From Sesamum alatum (lineage: Eukaryota; Streptophyta; Magnoliopsida; Lamiales; Pedaliaceae), in contig JACGWO010000010.1 in NCBI GenBank assembly GCA_034509735.1, positions 10,615,193 through 10,679,192 on the forward strand: a stretch of 64,000 nucleotides of DNA, written 5' to 3'. Below the pieces are notes generated by a model. It did not search any database, had not been told where the DNA came from, and worked only from the letters and a program-made list of their open reading frames with translations. Positions within the stretch are counted from its first letter, which is position 1. Each line of letters begins with the position of its first letter. The translations under genes and the position numbers were made by a program. Below are positions 11,766-22,900 of this stretch, in pieces.

Positions 11766-12590
11766 TAATTAAATAATGAAAATTGCCTTTAAGCCTTTCA
11801 TTTATTTGTAACATGTTAACTTCTTATATTAAAACAAAATTTTAAAAATAATAATTATTCTTAAGATTTTTTTATTTAATTATTCAGACTCGTTTAAGTT
11901 TGTCACACGCATTAGTATTAATTAACCTCTAAGGCTCCGTTTGATTTGTGTGATTAGGCATGATAAAATTATTTATCATGTCTAATCACACGTTTGATTA
12001 ACATTATTAGATCCCGGTATTAATACCGAACCTGATCTTATTTATCAGAGTTTATAGGATAATGGATTCCATTCCCACCTATTAGGTGCGGAAGAATATG
12101 GCAACTACTTAAATACATGTGAAAATTAAAAATATTTTTTACACTTTTAGTTTTGCCGTTTTTGTTACTTGAAAATTACATGCATGATTGAAAAAATATA
12201 TTTAAATTATAATAATAAAATAATAAAATATTATAAAAAAAATTTAGTTCTTTCTTTTTTGGACTATTGAAAAATATTTGAAGTTTAAGTACTTACTAAT
12301 TGAATAAGTATTTTCAACTTCTACTTCATATAAATATAGAAAAAAAGGAAATGTTTCATAAATTAATTTTATTTTAAGCAATTTTATTTCAATAAATAAT
12401 TTATAAGTTCTTTTATTTTTTGTAATCATTCACAAGCTACAATATAAAAATATAAATAACTTAAAAGAGGATACTTAATAGTCTTTTTACATTTAATCAT
12501 ACGTTATAATCCTTTCAAACAAACACCATATAATATTTTCACATGGAATATACTACATACAATACCTCAAACCAAACAACATATAATGTA

Positions 12591-14747
12591 CTAGCAGCTA
12601 AAGCACACAGTTCTCGCGTGCACAATTTTTTAAATGTAAATCAAGACAAATATAGAAATTCTTTTAATTGTAAACAAAATAAGACTGTATATCCGTAACT
12701 TTTAAATATTTGTGATGGAATTCATCCATTGGTAGATACAATGAGTTCACATAAAAGCTCGACTTCTTATACATTATTTTGTGTTGTTGGTTAACAATTA
12801 ATATTTTTTCTAATTTGATTTTTTCTTCGTAACTCTATTTTTGTTTCTTGAATAAAAATCAAAAATAATTTTTTTTGTTTACTTTCTTTCTATTAATCAT
12901 TTTCTCAATTTCCTTCAGTCAATGGAGGAGACAGAGCAAATAGATTAAAAATAAAAGTCAAATAATTTTGATTTAAGCTGGCAGCAACATAAATTGAGAG
13001 CAAAAACTTTCATTTTGCAAAATATTTAGTAGAACTAAAGGATAAATGTAGACAGAGTGCTAATAGAAATTTTATAGATATAAAAATATAACTTTCATTG
13101 ATTTCATAATCTAAATGGTAGTAGTTTGAGAAATGTTGTTTTCCAAGTCCAACATTGGACATTATAGAAAGACTTTTTAAGTCAATGCGGGCTCAAGATA
13201 TTTGTGTAAAAGAGAAATTCAAAATATGTACTTACTTTTTGAGTTATTATCGTATGATTGTAACGTGAAATGAAACAATCTAAGTAGTTAGAAGTCATTA
13301 TTTGTTGATTAGTTCTTCTTTGTTTTTATGAGTTTTTTATTTTGATGTTTTTTGAGAAAATATCTAATGTATCAATATTTTGAATTTGTGTATATGTGAC
13401 TAACTTCTTATAGGTTATGTGCAGAAAAACTTGAATTTTGATGCAATTAAATTATCATGTTTGTTTGGTTACAACTTTTCATTTGTCACTGCAATAATTT
13501 TGGTATGCCATGTAATTTGTTGTCTGAATTAGTTGAAATTGAATGTTGTTTTAGTTGTAAAAATCTCATAAGTGCTTTAAAACTGATTCACAAACAGAAA
13601 ATAGAAAATATAAATCAAGTACATGCAATCATCATCTCAATTGTCTAAAAAGCTCTTTGCCATATTTATTACAATTCATAGTTAATTAATTGTATGTTTT
13701 CTTGCGAGTACGTTTTGAAAGAACCATAAAACTGCTTATTAGAAAGGAAAAAATATACGGAATTAAAAGATTTTATTCAATTTTGTTTTGTACAATTAGA
13801 AGAATTTATATACTTTCCTGACTTACACTTAGATATTTTGTATGCGAGGACCGCACATGTTAGCTGGTAGTATCTACAAATTGATGAATTCCATCACAAT
13901 ATTTAGACACAAAATGTCAAAATTGTGAAAAACCTCTACAAATGAACTACTATTAACAACAAATATAATCTACAAAATTAATAAGAAAACGAAAAAAAAT
14001 GATAAAGCAAAATTTTTCACATTTTAATTGCAACTATTTGAAATTTAAAGGTAGAAGAAACCAAATTTCAGAATGCCTCATTGCCATTTAAATCGCATAA
14101 TTGAAATAACTTAAAAATACATTTATGAAGAAACAATTTATTATATGAAAGTGATAATGAGCAGAACCTTGTTCAAAAACTAGGTAAATTAAAAATAAGA
14201 TTTTAGTTAATAATCGTATTAATAATTACATCTATTAATTTTATCTATAACAATTATAACAAAGAAACATATAAATATAAATAAAATTAATTTAAAAGTA
14301 ACTTAATAGATGTAATTGTTAAATCTATTAATAGATACAAATTGTTAAAATCTGTTATAATTAACAATTGTTAACGACTATTAATTAAAAAATTATAACA
14401 TAATAATTACATTGTTAAAAGCCCAATAGTATGTTGTTAGTTAATAGAGGAGATAAGTGGTTCATCTAACATTGAACATGAGTGTTTTGTTTCCTTTTTT
14501 TTTAAGAATGACGGTTAATGAGGACATGGAAGTTAATAAGCGCATATTAGGTAGTTTGAAAGTTTGGTGTGTGAACTACCACTATTATGTTGAATTTCTA
14601 TTTTTGTCCACCACAAATTATAGATTTCACTTTGTGGAAAGAAATATGAAAATGAATTATGCAAAAGAAAAGGGTAAATTTTGTAAAATGCCTAAATAAC
14701 TTCCATTCTAAACACAAAAGGGCCTTTCTTTTTATAATTAGTATAGA
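12591..14747 (-). mobile_element. Non-autonomous Helitron, 2157 bp
   Basis: On the minus strand it begins TCTATACTAATTATAAAAAG (14747 downward), the typical plant Helitron 5' terminus, and ends GCTGCTAG (at 12591), a CTRR 3' end. Just inside the end (about 12604-12628) is a short hairpin-capable GC block (GTGCACGCG...CTGTGTGC). It sits between A and T without TSD, the Helitron target preference, and removing it rejoins the MITE. The inside is AT-rich and has no Rep/helicase coding sequence. Open frames at 13457-13648 and 14457-14699 show no recognisable motif. Confidence 0.8.
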
Positions 14748-14784
14748 TAATGGGATTAATTATCATTCAATTTCCCATCCCACC

Positions 14785-15286
14785 TGATCTGGGTCTACTG
14801 ATAGCGATCTCCCTAGAGGTCTAAAATAGCGATCTCTCTAAAGGTCTAAGGTAGCGATCCCTAGCGCGATCCCGGTTGAAATGTAGTTCCGGAGAAGAGA
14901 TAAGCACGTTAGGCTAGCAGGGATGGTCCAGGCGAAGACTCTCTAATGCTTAAGTCAGCTCAAATTCGAGATGGTTATATGCGAATTAAAGTAGTAAATG
15001 AGGTAGAAATTAATAAATGAGTATTACCATAAATGCAGTGGAATGAGGGTATTTATAGGACCACATGTGCCCATTTGCCTAGCCCACATACCATCATCTT
15101 AATGCATGAGTTGTCAGAGAATCCATGGTCCAGATTCCGGGTCCATAGAGCGGGTTGTTAGAGCGTTGGGGTCTCACTACCCGACCCAAAATAAAGAGAC
15201 GCGGATCTTGGGTAAATAGGTCATTTTTTCAATTGTCTAGGGGTAATTTTTTCCTTTAACCAGGTATAGGTAATAAACCCCCATCA
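14785..15286 (-). repeat. 3' LTR (left) of the gag-only gypsy element
   Basis: A direct copy of the right LTR with the same order of motifs: GCTTAAGTCAGCTCAA, ATGAGGTAGAAA, ATTACCATAAATGCAGTG and AATTGTCTAGG. The two copies differ at many scattered positions and small indels, which suggests the insertion is not recent. Confidence 0.85.
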
Positions 15287-15489
15287 TTACTCCTCGAATT
15301 CTTCTAGTGTTGTGTTATTACACTAGGTCAAGTCGAATGACCATCTCGTGAATAGCAGCGAGGTATGCAACCTTCGATCTTACTAACGTGGTGCTATCCC
15401 ATTCGTACACCAACGGCCGTAATCTTTTCATGTTTTCTCCCAAAAAATAGAGGGTCCATTTGACTCATTCAACATCTAGAGTTTCTGAA

Positions 15490-16470
15490 TTATTCGAGCT
15501 TGTCTTCTTAGGTGTCGTCTTGTGCGATCTCAACCTCGTGGGAGGTGAATAATATGTCGTTACTTCGAATTTTCCAAACTTCACATGTCTCAACCTCATA
15601 GGAGGCAAATAATCTTGAAGTGTTACTTACCTCGACCTTGTTGGAAATGACTTGAAAAATCTTTTCTAGATCTTCAATTAACTCGACCTCATCTAAGGTG
15701 AATCTTTTCAGATTTTAATGACCTCGACCTCATTGGAGGTGAGTACTTGCGAGTCCCTTTCAAATTTGAGTTATGGGGTCTTTTCCAGATTTAGGATCTT
15801 TTTCAAATCGAGTTATGAGATCTTTCTCAGATTGCATTATGAGATCTTTTCCAGATAAACAATATTAGATCTTTTCCAAATCAAAATGTAATCATTCCTC
15901 CAGATATTTGGGATCTTTTTTAGATTTTTCTAGTCTCTCAGACAATCACGACCTCTTTGAAACTTCTTTTTTTTTTTAGATTTTTTAATTCTTATCTTTA
16001 TCAGATAATAATGCAACCTTGGCCGAGTTTAAACATGGAGAAATCTTTTTTAGATTTATTCTACCTCGACCTCTTGGGGCCGAGTTTAATTTGGAGAAAT
16101 CTTTTTCAGATTTATTCTACCTCAACCTCTTGGCCGAGTTTAACTTGCATAAATCTTTTTTCAGGTTTTTACCATCGACCTCTCGGGGCGAGTTTAACTT
16201 GGAGAAATCTTTTTTCGATTTTCTACCTCGACCTCTTGGGATCAAGTTTAACTTGGAGAAATATTTTTCAAATTTATTCTACCTCAATCTCTTGGGGTCG
16301 AGTTTAACTTAGAGAAATCTTTTTCAGATTTTCTACCTCAACCTCTTGGCCGAGTTTAACTTGGAGAAATCTTTCTCAGATTTTCTACCCTCGACCTCTT
16401 GGGGCTGAGTTTAATTTGGAGAAATCTCTTTTAGATTTTTTTACCTCAACCTCTTGGAAGATCTTTCTCA
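15490..16470 (-). repeat. About 56-bp tandem repeats in the gypsy 3' region
   Basis: At least seven units between about 16015 and 16460 share ACCTCGACCTCTTGGGG, GAGTTTAACTTGGAG and AAATCTTTTTCAGATTT (spacing near 56). More degenerate units with CTCGACCTCATTGGAGG and GATCTTTTCCAGAT extend back to about 15490. Repeats of this kind between coding region and 3' LTR are known in Tat/Ogre-type gypsy elements. The long plus-strand frames at 15957-16312 are repeat artefacts. Confidence 0.8.
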
Positions 16471-16992
16471 GATCGAAATAGAGGATCTTTCTCAGATCAA
16501 AAAATATTTACATATGGGGATCTTTCACAGATCTCTTATGACTTAACTTCCTTGCCAAAGAGTTTACAAAAATGATCTTTTATAGATCGTGACACGATAG
16601 GGGGTTCTTTCACAGAATCTACCCAAAAAAAAAAAATCTATAGTCTTGCTCGTGCATCTTCTTCATGCGTAATATTTCCTCAAGTTATGGATTTTCGATG
16701 CAGTGAAATTATGTTGAATGTTCAGTTCCTTACAGCCTTCAGTGATCGCTTTTCCTCTTCTTTGGAGGCCTTGGCCAATGCATCTGCTTCCACCCATATG
16801 AACAAATACTCTACCGCCACAATTTCCTTGCAGTAGTGGGGTCGCTTGGAGGAACCCCATCTGTTAGATAATCCATCACCTTTGTTTTTCATGATTCTGT
16901 TTCCTCAACACAAGGCACCTCACCATCTACTTCATCAACCGCCTCATCTCCTTTGATGATCACTATGATCTTTCTATCTCTCATTATCTCCT

Positions 16993-17927
16993 TTACCTCT
17001 GAATCTCTTTATTGCGAGATCTACTTCGCGACCTCCCCTTTCGGTCTCTACCTCGATCACGACCTCTAAAATTCAACCATTCACCATCCTTCACGAAATT
17101 CATCTCCTCTTTATCAATGTATTTTTGAGTCATTCTCATCAGCTGCTCTACATCTTCCGATAGATTCCTAGCGAGGGCAGAGGCAAACGACCCTTTTTCA
17201 AACCATGTAAAAGAATACTAATCATAATGTTAATCCGAAGACCCTGAAATTCCAAGGTTTCGTGGTTGAACCTCCCCACAAAGCTTTTTATTGGCTCGTC
17301 CTCTCTTTGCTGGATAGTAAACAAATAAGTGGTTGACCTCTTCAACTTTTTCTTACTCGCCAAGTGAAATGCGACCTTTTGGATCAACTGCCCATATGAT
17401 TCTATGGTTTCGTTGGGAAAGCTAGTAAAGCATTCTTGTACTTTTCCTTTCAAAGTGGTGACAAATAGTTTTGCATGAATAGAGTCAAATTGACCATATA
17501 GATTCATTATCAGTTCGAAGGATGCAATATGCTCTTGTGGGTCCTTGGTTCCATCATACTTGAGTAGATATAGCATTTTGAAGTTGGGATCTACTATCTT
17601 AGTCAGTACTTTGTTCGAAAATGGTAAGTTCCTATTGTGAGCCATGATCTCTCCTTGCCTCTTTAGTTTGTTTATCGGCATACCCAATCTTTCTATCTCG
17701 TGACCTACATCCTTTATCTCAGCCTTCAAGGTACCAGGTTCCCTTCTCTTGGCCTTACCCTTCTCACTAGATGTTGCATCTGAGATCTCCACCTTTTGGC
17801 CTTTCTCAGGCACTTCTTTGCTCGTTACCTCCTCTGTCTCATCTTCTACCTCTTTTTCTTTGAATAATTGTCGTTTCACCGAGTCCCTTGCGATCGATGT
17901 TGCTGTTCTCCTTTCGTATTCCACCAA
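16993..17927 (-). pseudogene. gypsy gag (Retrotrans_gag family), frameshifted
   Basis: The frame 17927-17148 encodes a charged, coiled-coil-like N-terminal part (EKEVEDETEEV, then KDVGHEIERLG) followed by the Retrotrans_gag core: YDGTKDPQEHIASFE (about residues 124-138), FVTTLKGKVQECFTSFPNETI, ESYGQLIQKVAFHLA and EPIKSFVGRFNHETLE. It ends prematurely near 17148. A neighbouring frame then continues GSFASALARNLSEDVEQLM, KYIDKEEMNFVKDGEW and an RGRDRGRDRK-rich tail to a stop at 16993, so one frameshift separates core from tail. Gag would form the capsid that packages the element's RNA. No CCHC knuckle was seen. A few further residues may lie upstream of 17927 in the same frame. Confidence 0.8.
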
Positions 17928-18105
17928 TGCGTTCCCACCTGCTTCCTCAATGATCCGTTATAATTCTCTTACAGATAGCTAGATTATCTAACCATCTTGT
18001 CTCCGAGGAGTTTCCTCACCTCCTCTGATGCGGGCTCTCTCGTTGAAGGTCTTTCCATCTCGAATCGTGAGTGTTCTTCTTAGCTTTCCCACATACGGCG
18101 CTAAG

Positions 18106-18584
18106 TGATCCTGGTCTACTGATAGCGATCTCCATGGAGGTCTAAGGTAGTGATCTCTTGGCGTGATCTCAGATGAAATGTAGTTCCTGAAAAGAGAGGA
18201 GCACATTAGGCTAGCAGGGATGGTCCCCCTCGAAGACCCTTCGATGCTTAAGTCAGCTCAAGTTCGAGATGGTTATATGCAAACTGAAGTAATAAATGAG
18301 GTAGAAAGTAATAAATGAGTGTTACCATAAATGCAGTGAAATGAGGGCATTTTTAGGGCCAAATGTGCCCATTGCCTGGTCACGTGGGATCATCTCAATA
18401 CATGAGCTGCCAGAGAATTCATGGTCCAGATTTTGGGTTCATGGAGCCGATCACTGGAGTGGATCAGGTCTCGTGACCCGACCCGAAATAAAGAGACGCA
18501 GATCTTGTATAAATAAGTCATTTTTTCAATTGTCTAGGAATAATTTTGTTCTTTTAACCAAGTATAAGTAATCAACTCCCATCA
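18106..18584 (-). repeat. 5' LTR (right) of the gag-only gypsy element
   Basis: In element orientation it starts TGATGGGAGTTGATTAC and ends next to the PBS at 18103. It is 479 bp long compared with 502 bp for the left copy. Confidence 0.85.
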
Positions 18585-18632
18585 CCATTCAATCTCATCA
18601 CGCCTAATCTCATCACAGCAACCAAATGAGCC

Positions 18633-18842
18633 ATAAATGTGTCTGAAGTGTGAATGGATTGGGCAGATTATTATAGTGTGAACCGTCAACTAATCTCCTT
18701 GACCCAAAATTTTTTCCCCTATCAGTACGTAATGCCTCATATATGACACAAACACACCTCATAATGCTGACTAAGAAGAGCCATTTTCTTCGGAAAAATC
18801 AAGTGTAATCTGCATATCAAGAACATATTATATATATTCCTT
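18633..18842. other. Spacer between the MITE end and a foldback
   Basis: No coding sequence, RNA gene or repeat boundary was recognised in this short stretch. Confidence 0.4.
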
Positions 18843-18843
18843 C

Positions 18844-19375
18844 GGCTTAAATATATTTTTATCCTATAATTTTGACATTTTGATATTTTTATTCTTTATC
18901 ATTTTAAGATTACAAAGAGTCCTGTAACTTCTTGACATTTCACCATTTTAGTGCTTTCGATGTCGATTTTTGCAAAAATTGTCGGAATATATCATGTATG
19001 TCTATCATAGTTCATTTAACTTGGAGTTTTTGTTCTGATTAATTCACTTTTGCCAACATGGATGAAAAAAAAAAAAAAAAAAAGATGATGTGGGATATGA
19101 TTTATTCCTGCAACTTTTGCAAAATCCTGCACAAATTTCGAAATATCAAAAAGTTACAAGATTCTTTTACAACCCTTAAAATTTGAGATAAATGATAAAA
19201 ATGCCGAAATCATGAGGGACACGTGATTTATTTTGACAACGTTTGCAAAATTCAACACCGAATTGATTAAAATGGCGAAGCATCAAACAATTACAAATTA
19301 TTTTACAATCCTAAAAAGATAAAAAATAAAAATACAAAAATACCAAAATTACTGTACCAAAAATATATTTAAGCC
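18844..19375. mobile_element. Foldback (inverted-repeat) element
   Basis: The left end GGCTTAAATATATTTTTATCC is mirrored by the right end (ATATATTTAAGCC at 19363-19375). The arms carry phrases of the type 'AATTTTGACATTTTGATATTTTTATTC' in both directions. It lies 3' of the KANADI gene. No coding content was seen. Confidence 0.6.
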
Positions 19376-19652
19376 TATTCTTTTGTATTTTCTTGCTTCC
19401 ACAAGCAGGATAACTTAAAACGCCAATCACAACCTTCCGGAATCGCTCGCTACATTGATTTATAAGTAGCAACTCATTCACTACAACATCCAAGTGCATA
19501 AACGCTACCACCCTAGTCTACGCCCCCCATGATGGAGCAAGGAAAAAAATACATTTATGAATGTTATCCCAACCTAAGAGGAAAAAAAAAGGGATATAAA
19601 GTGATATATAAAGCAAAAGAAGACCTAAAATAAAGGCGCTTGATATTTAAAA

Positions 19653-19872
19653 TGAGCAAATTATTCTCCTGTAATAAAAATAGCAATTTACCTTTATGTA
19701 TTTTAAAAAATAAAACAATTTATCCCATGTGTTTTCTAGGGAGGTAAATTGATGCACAAGAAGGTAAATTGCTTCATTTTTGAAAAATACAGGAAGATAA
19801 ATTGCCCTTTTTCATAAAGGATTAATTTTGTCCATTTACAATATCACAGGGAATAAATTGCATTAAACCCTA
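19653..19872. repeat. Small foldback of the GCAATTTACC family beside the KANADI stop codon
   Basis: Alternating AGCAATTTACC / GGTAAATTGC phrases form an imperfect inverted repeat centred near 19740. It ends about 85 bases downstream of the gene's stop codon (19957), so it may be in the 3' UTR. Relatives occur at 20219-20469, 20708-20963, 26389-26653 and, in part, 31276-31420. Confidence 0.6.
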
Positions 19873-19956
19873 AATTAAAGTTGTAAAACAGAACATATAT
19901 ATATATATATATAGAAGTATTCCAACAGTTGGTTATCTATATGAGGTAAATTAAAC

Positions 19957-22900
19957 CTAGTTCTGCTCTTTTTCACCCCATTCTGATCTGTTCAGTCCCA
20001 GTGTGAACTCCAAACTCGGGCTTTTGTAATTTTCAGAACTGGACATGGCGGACCTCTTTGAATGTGAAATTTCACTTTCCTGCAATTTGTGTCGCAAGGT
20101 ATGAGACAGTTCTCAAGGCAGATGCATGCACATATCTGATGCAGCGATGCTTCACAAAAATCGAACTAAATACACTAGAAAAAAAGGAATTTTCACTACG
20201 GTTAATTACTATATTCAAAGGGAAAAATGCAATTACTCCCATATGATATGTAAAATGTGTAAAAATTCCCTTGTGAAAAAATAAATAGCATTACCCCCTG
20301 TATTTTAAAAAATGGAACAAAAAATCCCCTAAAAACGGATCAAAAAACCCCCTGTGAGAGGTTGTTTGCTGCATTTTGAATAACAAAGGGATAAATTGCA
20401 AGTTATTTTTTCACAGGGTGGTAATTACTCTTTTGGGTTAACACAGGGGGGCAAATTGCATTTAACCCTATGTTCAAAAGAAAAAATTAACCATTACTTT
20501 TCATCGGCCATTAGCCGTTGTTTCTTCAAGTCTGGCCAAAATCAGGGCAAATGTTTTGGCTATGGCTAACACATGGCAAATATTGATTAATTGTGGCAAA
20601 AATTTAAGTTTTTAAATAGATTTTGTTTAACCGTGGTTAATAGTGTTGATTTACCATGATTTTTGTCCCGTGATCATTTATAGTATAGCGAAAAGTCATT
20701 TTTTTTTAATGCAATCTACTCCTCTATGATGCAAATTACCACTCTATGCAAAAAAAAAAAAAAAAAAACCAATTTATCTCCCTATGTTTTTTAACATGGA
20801 AGCAATTTACCCTTCTGTCTAATGAGATAAATTGCTTCATTTTAAAAAAACAGAGAGATAAATTCTTTCATTTTAAAAAAGTAAAGTAAATTACTTTTTT
20901 CTTTTCATACACGAGTAATATGCTCATTTACAAAATTACAAGAGGGTTATTTGCGTTTTTCCCTATTGAAAATAGATCATTTAAGTACCTCTATCAGGCG
21001 ACCAGAATTCGACGGTGATGGAACGGATGATGATCTTACGAGTCCATGGGATTCACCAGCAGCATTAGTTTGTAACCAAACCTCTCGGCTACTGAAACAA
21101 TGATTAAAAGAATTTTTGTTAGGCAAGCAATGAACTGCTTACTGCATTGATCAGGACAACACAACAACCACAAGTATTTGGGGAAGTTAGTTCAGATTGG
21201 GTTCCGACAGACTTGATTCAACTACACGATAAGTATAAAGAATACACTTATTATGTGATTAATGTACATTTTAAAAAAAATCATGATGACCAATCATATA
21301 TATTAAGAATATAATACATTCGTTGTGTGATTAGTTGAGTTCGACCAAACTTGATTTGGGTATTCTTGTTTGTTTTCATTTTCAAAAGGTCATTTTTCAC
21401 TTTTATACTATTTCAAAATTACGGGATCATATTTGTTTGAACTTTTCTTTGTGCGATTTGTCCATAAATTTCAGAAAATTCATTCTATCACATTTTTAAT
21501 ATAAAAAATTATTACCAAATATCACGTCTTTTTGCACAAAACAACAAAGAAAATCTATCACAAAATATCCTTATAATCCAAATACTTTTTTATTCCATCA
21601 ATCTTTTCGTAAGAAATCAGAACACATACTAAGTCACATACATTATCATTCTATCAGATCTTTTCATAAGAAAACTAATAATAAAACATACTAATCCAAC
21701 ATATTCTTATTTTCCACACAAATCCAATACATAAAAAGGATCAAATGTATTTTTGGTCTCGTAACTTAGGTCATTTGGCGTTTTCGTTCTTTAGCTTTCT
21801 AAGGTATCATTTTGGTTTTGTATCTTTTTAATTTTCACAATTTCAATTTTTTTGTTCATCAGAATTCACCTCCACTAGCGAGAAGGATGAACTCCGGTAG
21901 AAAAAAAGACTGAAATTATAAAAATTAAAAAGATATAGGACCAAAATGCTACCCTGAAAAGATGAAGGATGAATAGCTAACAAAAATGGGCCAATAGGAA
22001 CAAAATAGCCCCAATTTTAAAATATCACATGAGAGGCACATATATTTTACTGGCGAGAAGGGTGAACTCCATCGCTAAAAATCATGAAAATTAAAAAGAT
22101 ACAGTACCAAAATACTACCCGTAAAAGTTAAAAGATGAAAATACCGAAAGACCTAAGTTATAGGACCAAAAATACATTTAAACCTACATAAAAATACTGA
22201 ATAATCCCAGATGATGTATGCAGCTAAATGATTAAGTATAGATAAAGAGGAAATAGTTCAACGGTAAGTTCATTATTTCAACTCCGGAGTTGAAATTTAT
22301 CACATTAATGTATCATCGGATAGAAATACAGAGAATTTTCAAGTCTTTCCTTTTTGTACATATATATCTATTTATCTATATTCTAGAAGCATGAATAGTG
22401 TTATATAATAGAATGTAAGCTTTGGACAGCAAACTTATGTTATGGTGTACGTTAGTGGAAATTGCATTTTTCATTTGATAGCTTAGATTTCCTATATTTT
22501 AGTTCCATTACAGGAACTTGAAAATAGTCCCATAATTTCTTAAAATTCTCATTTTCAGTCATTTTGCATCAGGAAATTGATGCAAAAAACAATGTGCAAG
22601 GAGGACTAAATAGATATCAATGATCTTTTAGTCTCGTGGTTAAGGTTGAGGTTTCATGACCTTAGAGGTCACGGGGTCGAACTCCACCATTGCGTGAGAT
22701 ATTGTCTACTGTATAGTAGGTGTAGTATTTTTACTGTAAGAGTACTAGGTGTTATTTAGATATAATTTATCTTATATTATTGATTAGTATATGATTGTTG
22801 TAGTTGTTTTTGTTAGATTGACATTCGCCAGAAATGATTGTAATCAATTTATTTCGCATAATAATAGTTCATCTTTTTCAATTCAAAAAAAAAAGGAGGA

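Larger units (their letters stand above)
14785..18584 (-). mobile_element. Gag-only Ty3/gypsy retrotransposon (Tat-like), 3.8 kb with two LTRs
   Basis: Two direct LTRs flank it: 14785-15286 and 18106-18584 (starting TGATC-TGG-TCTACTGATAGCG and ending CCCATCA on the plus strand). The element reads on the minus strand. Beside the right LTR, positions 18103-18086 read TAGCGCCGTATGTGGGAA, close to the TGGCGCCGTCTGTGGGAA primer site common in plant gypsy elements. Inside are gag (16993-17927) and a tandem-repeat region (15490-16470); protease, RT and integrase are absent. A purine-rich stretch beside the left LTR (minus strand, near 15300) may be the PPT. A clean 5-bp TSD was not seen. It is non-autonomous. 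Confidence 0.85.
11933..18632. mobile_element. MITE-like element with diverged TIRs, split by a Helitron and a gypsy insertion
   Basis: The left end, GGCTCCGTTTGATTTG then GTGATTAGGCATGATAA (11933-11965), is a diverged inverse of the right end (18591-18632, inverse GGCTCATTTGGTTGCTGTGA then TTAGGCGTGATGAGATT). Without the Helitron (12591-14747) and the gypsy element (14785-18584) it would be about 743 bp. The TIRs resemble hAT or PIF/Harbinger MITEs, but I could not fix the TSD, so the superfamily is open. Confidence 0.55.

Noticed and set aside
15957..16312. Two overlapping open frames with repeated Glu-Lys-Ser-Phe or Leu-Asp-Leu-Leu patterns
   Set aside because: They follow the 56-bp tandem repeat of the gypsy element; unit changes break the pattern and the strand is opposite to the element.
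22622..22695. tRNA gene candidate
   Set aside because: A and B boxes are present but no full cloverleaf; the 24-bp TSD and A-tail show it is the head of a SINE.
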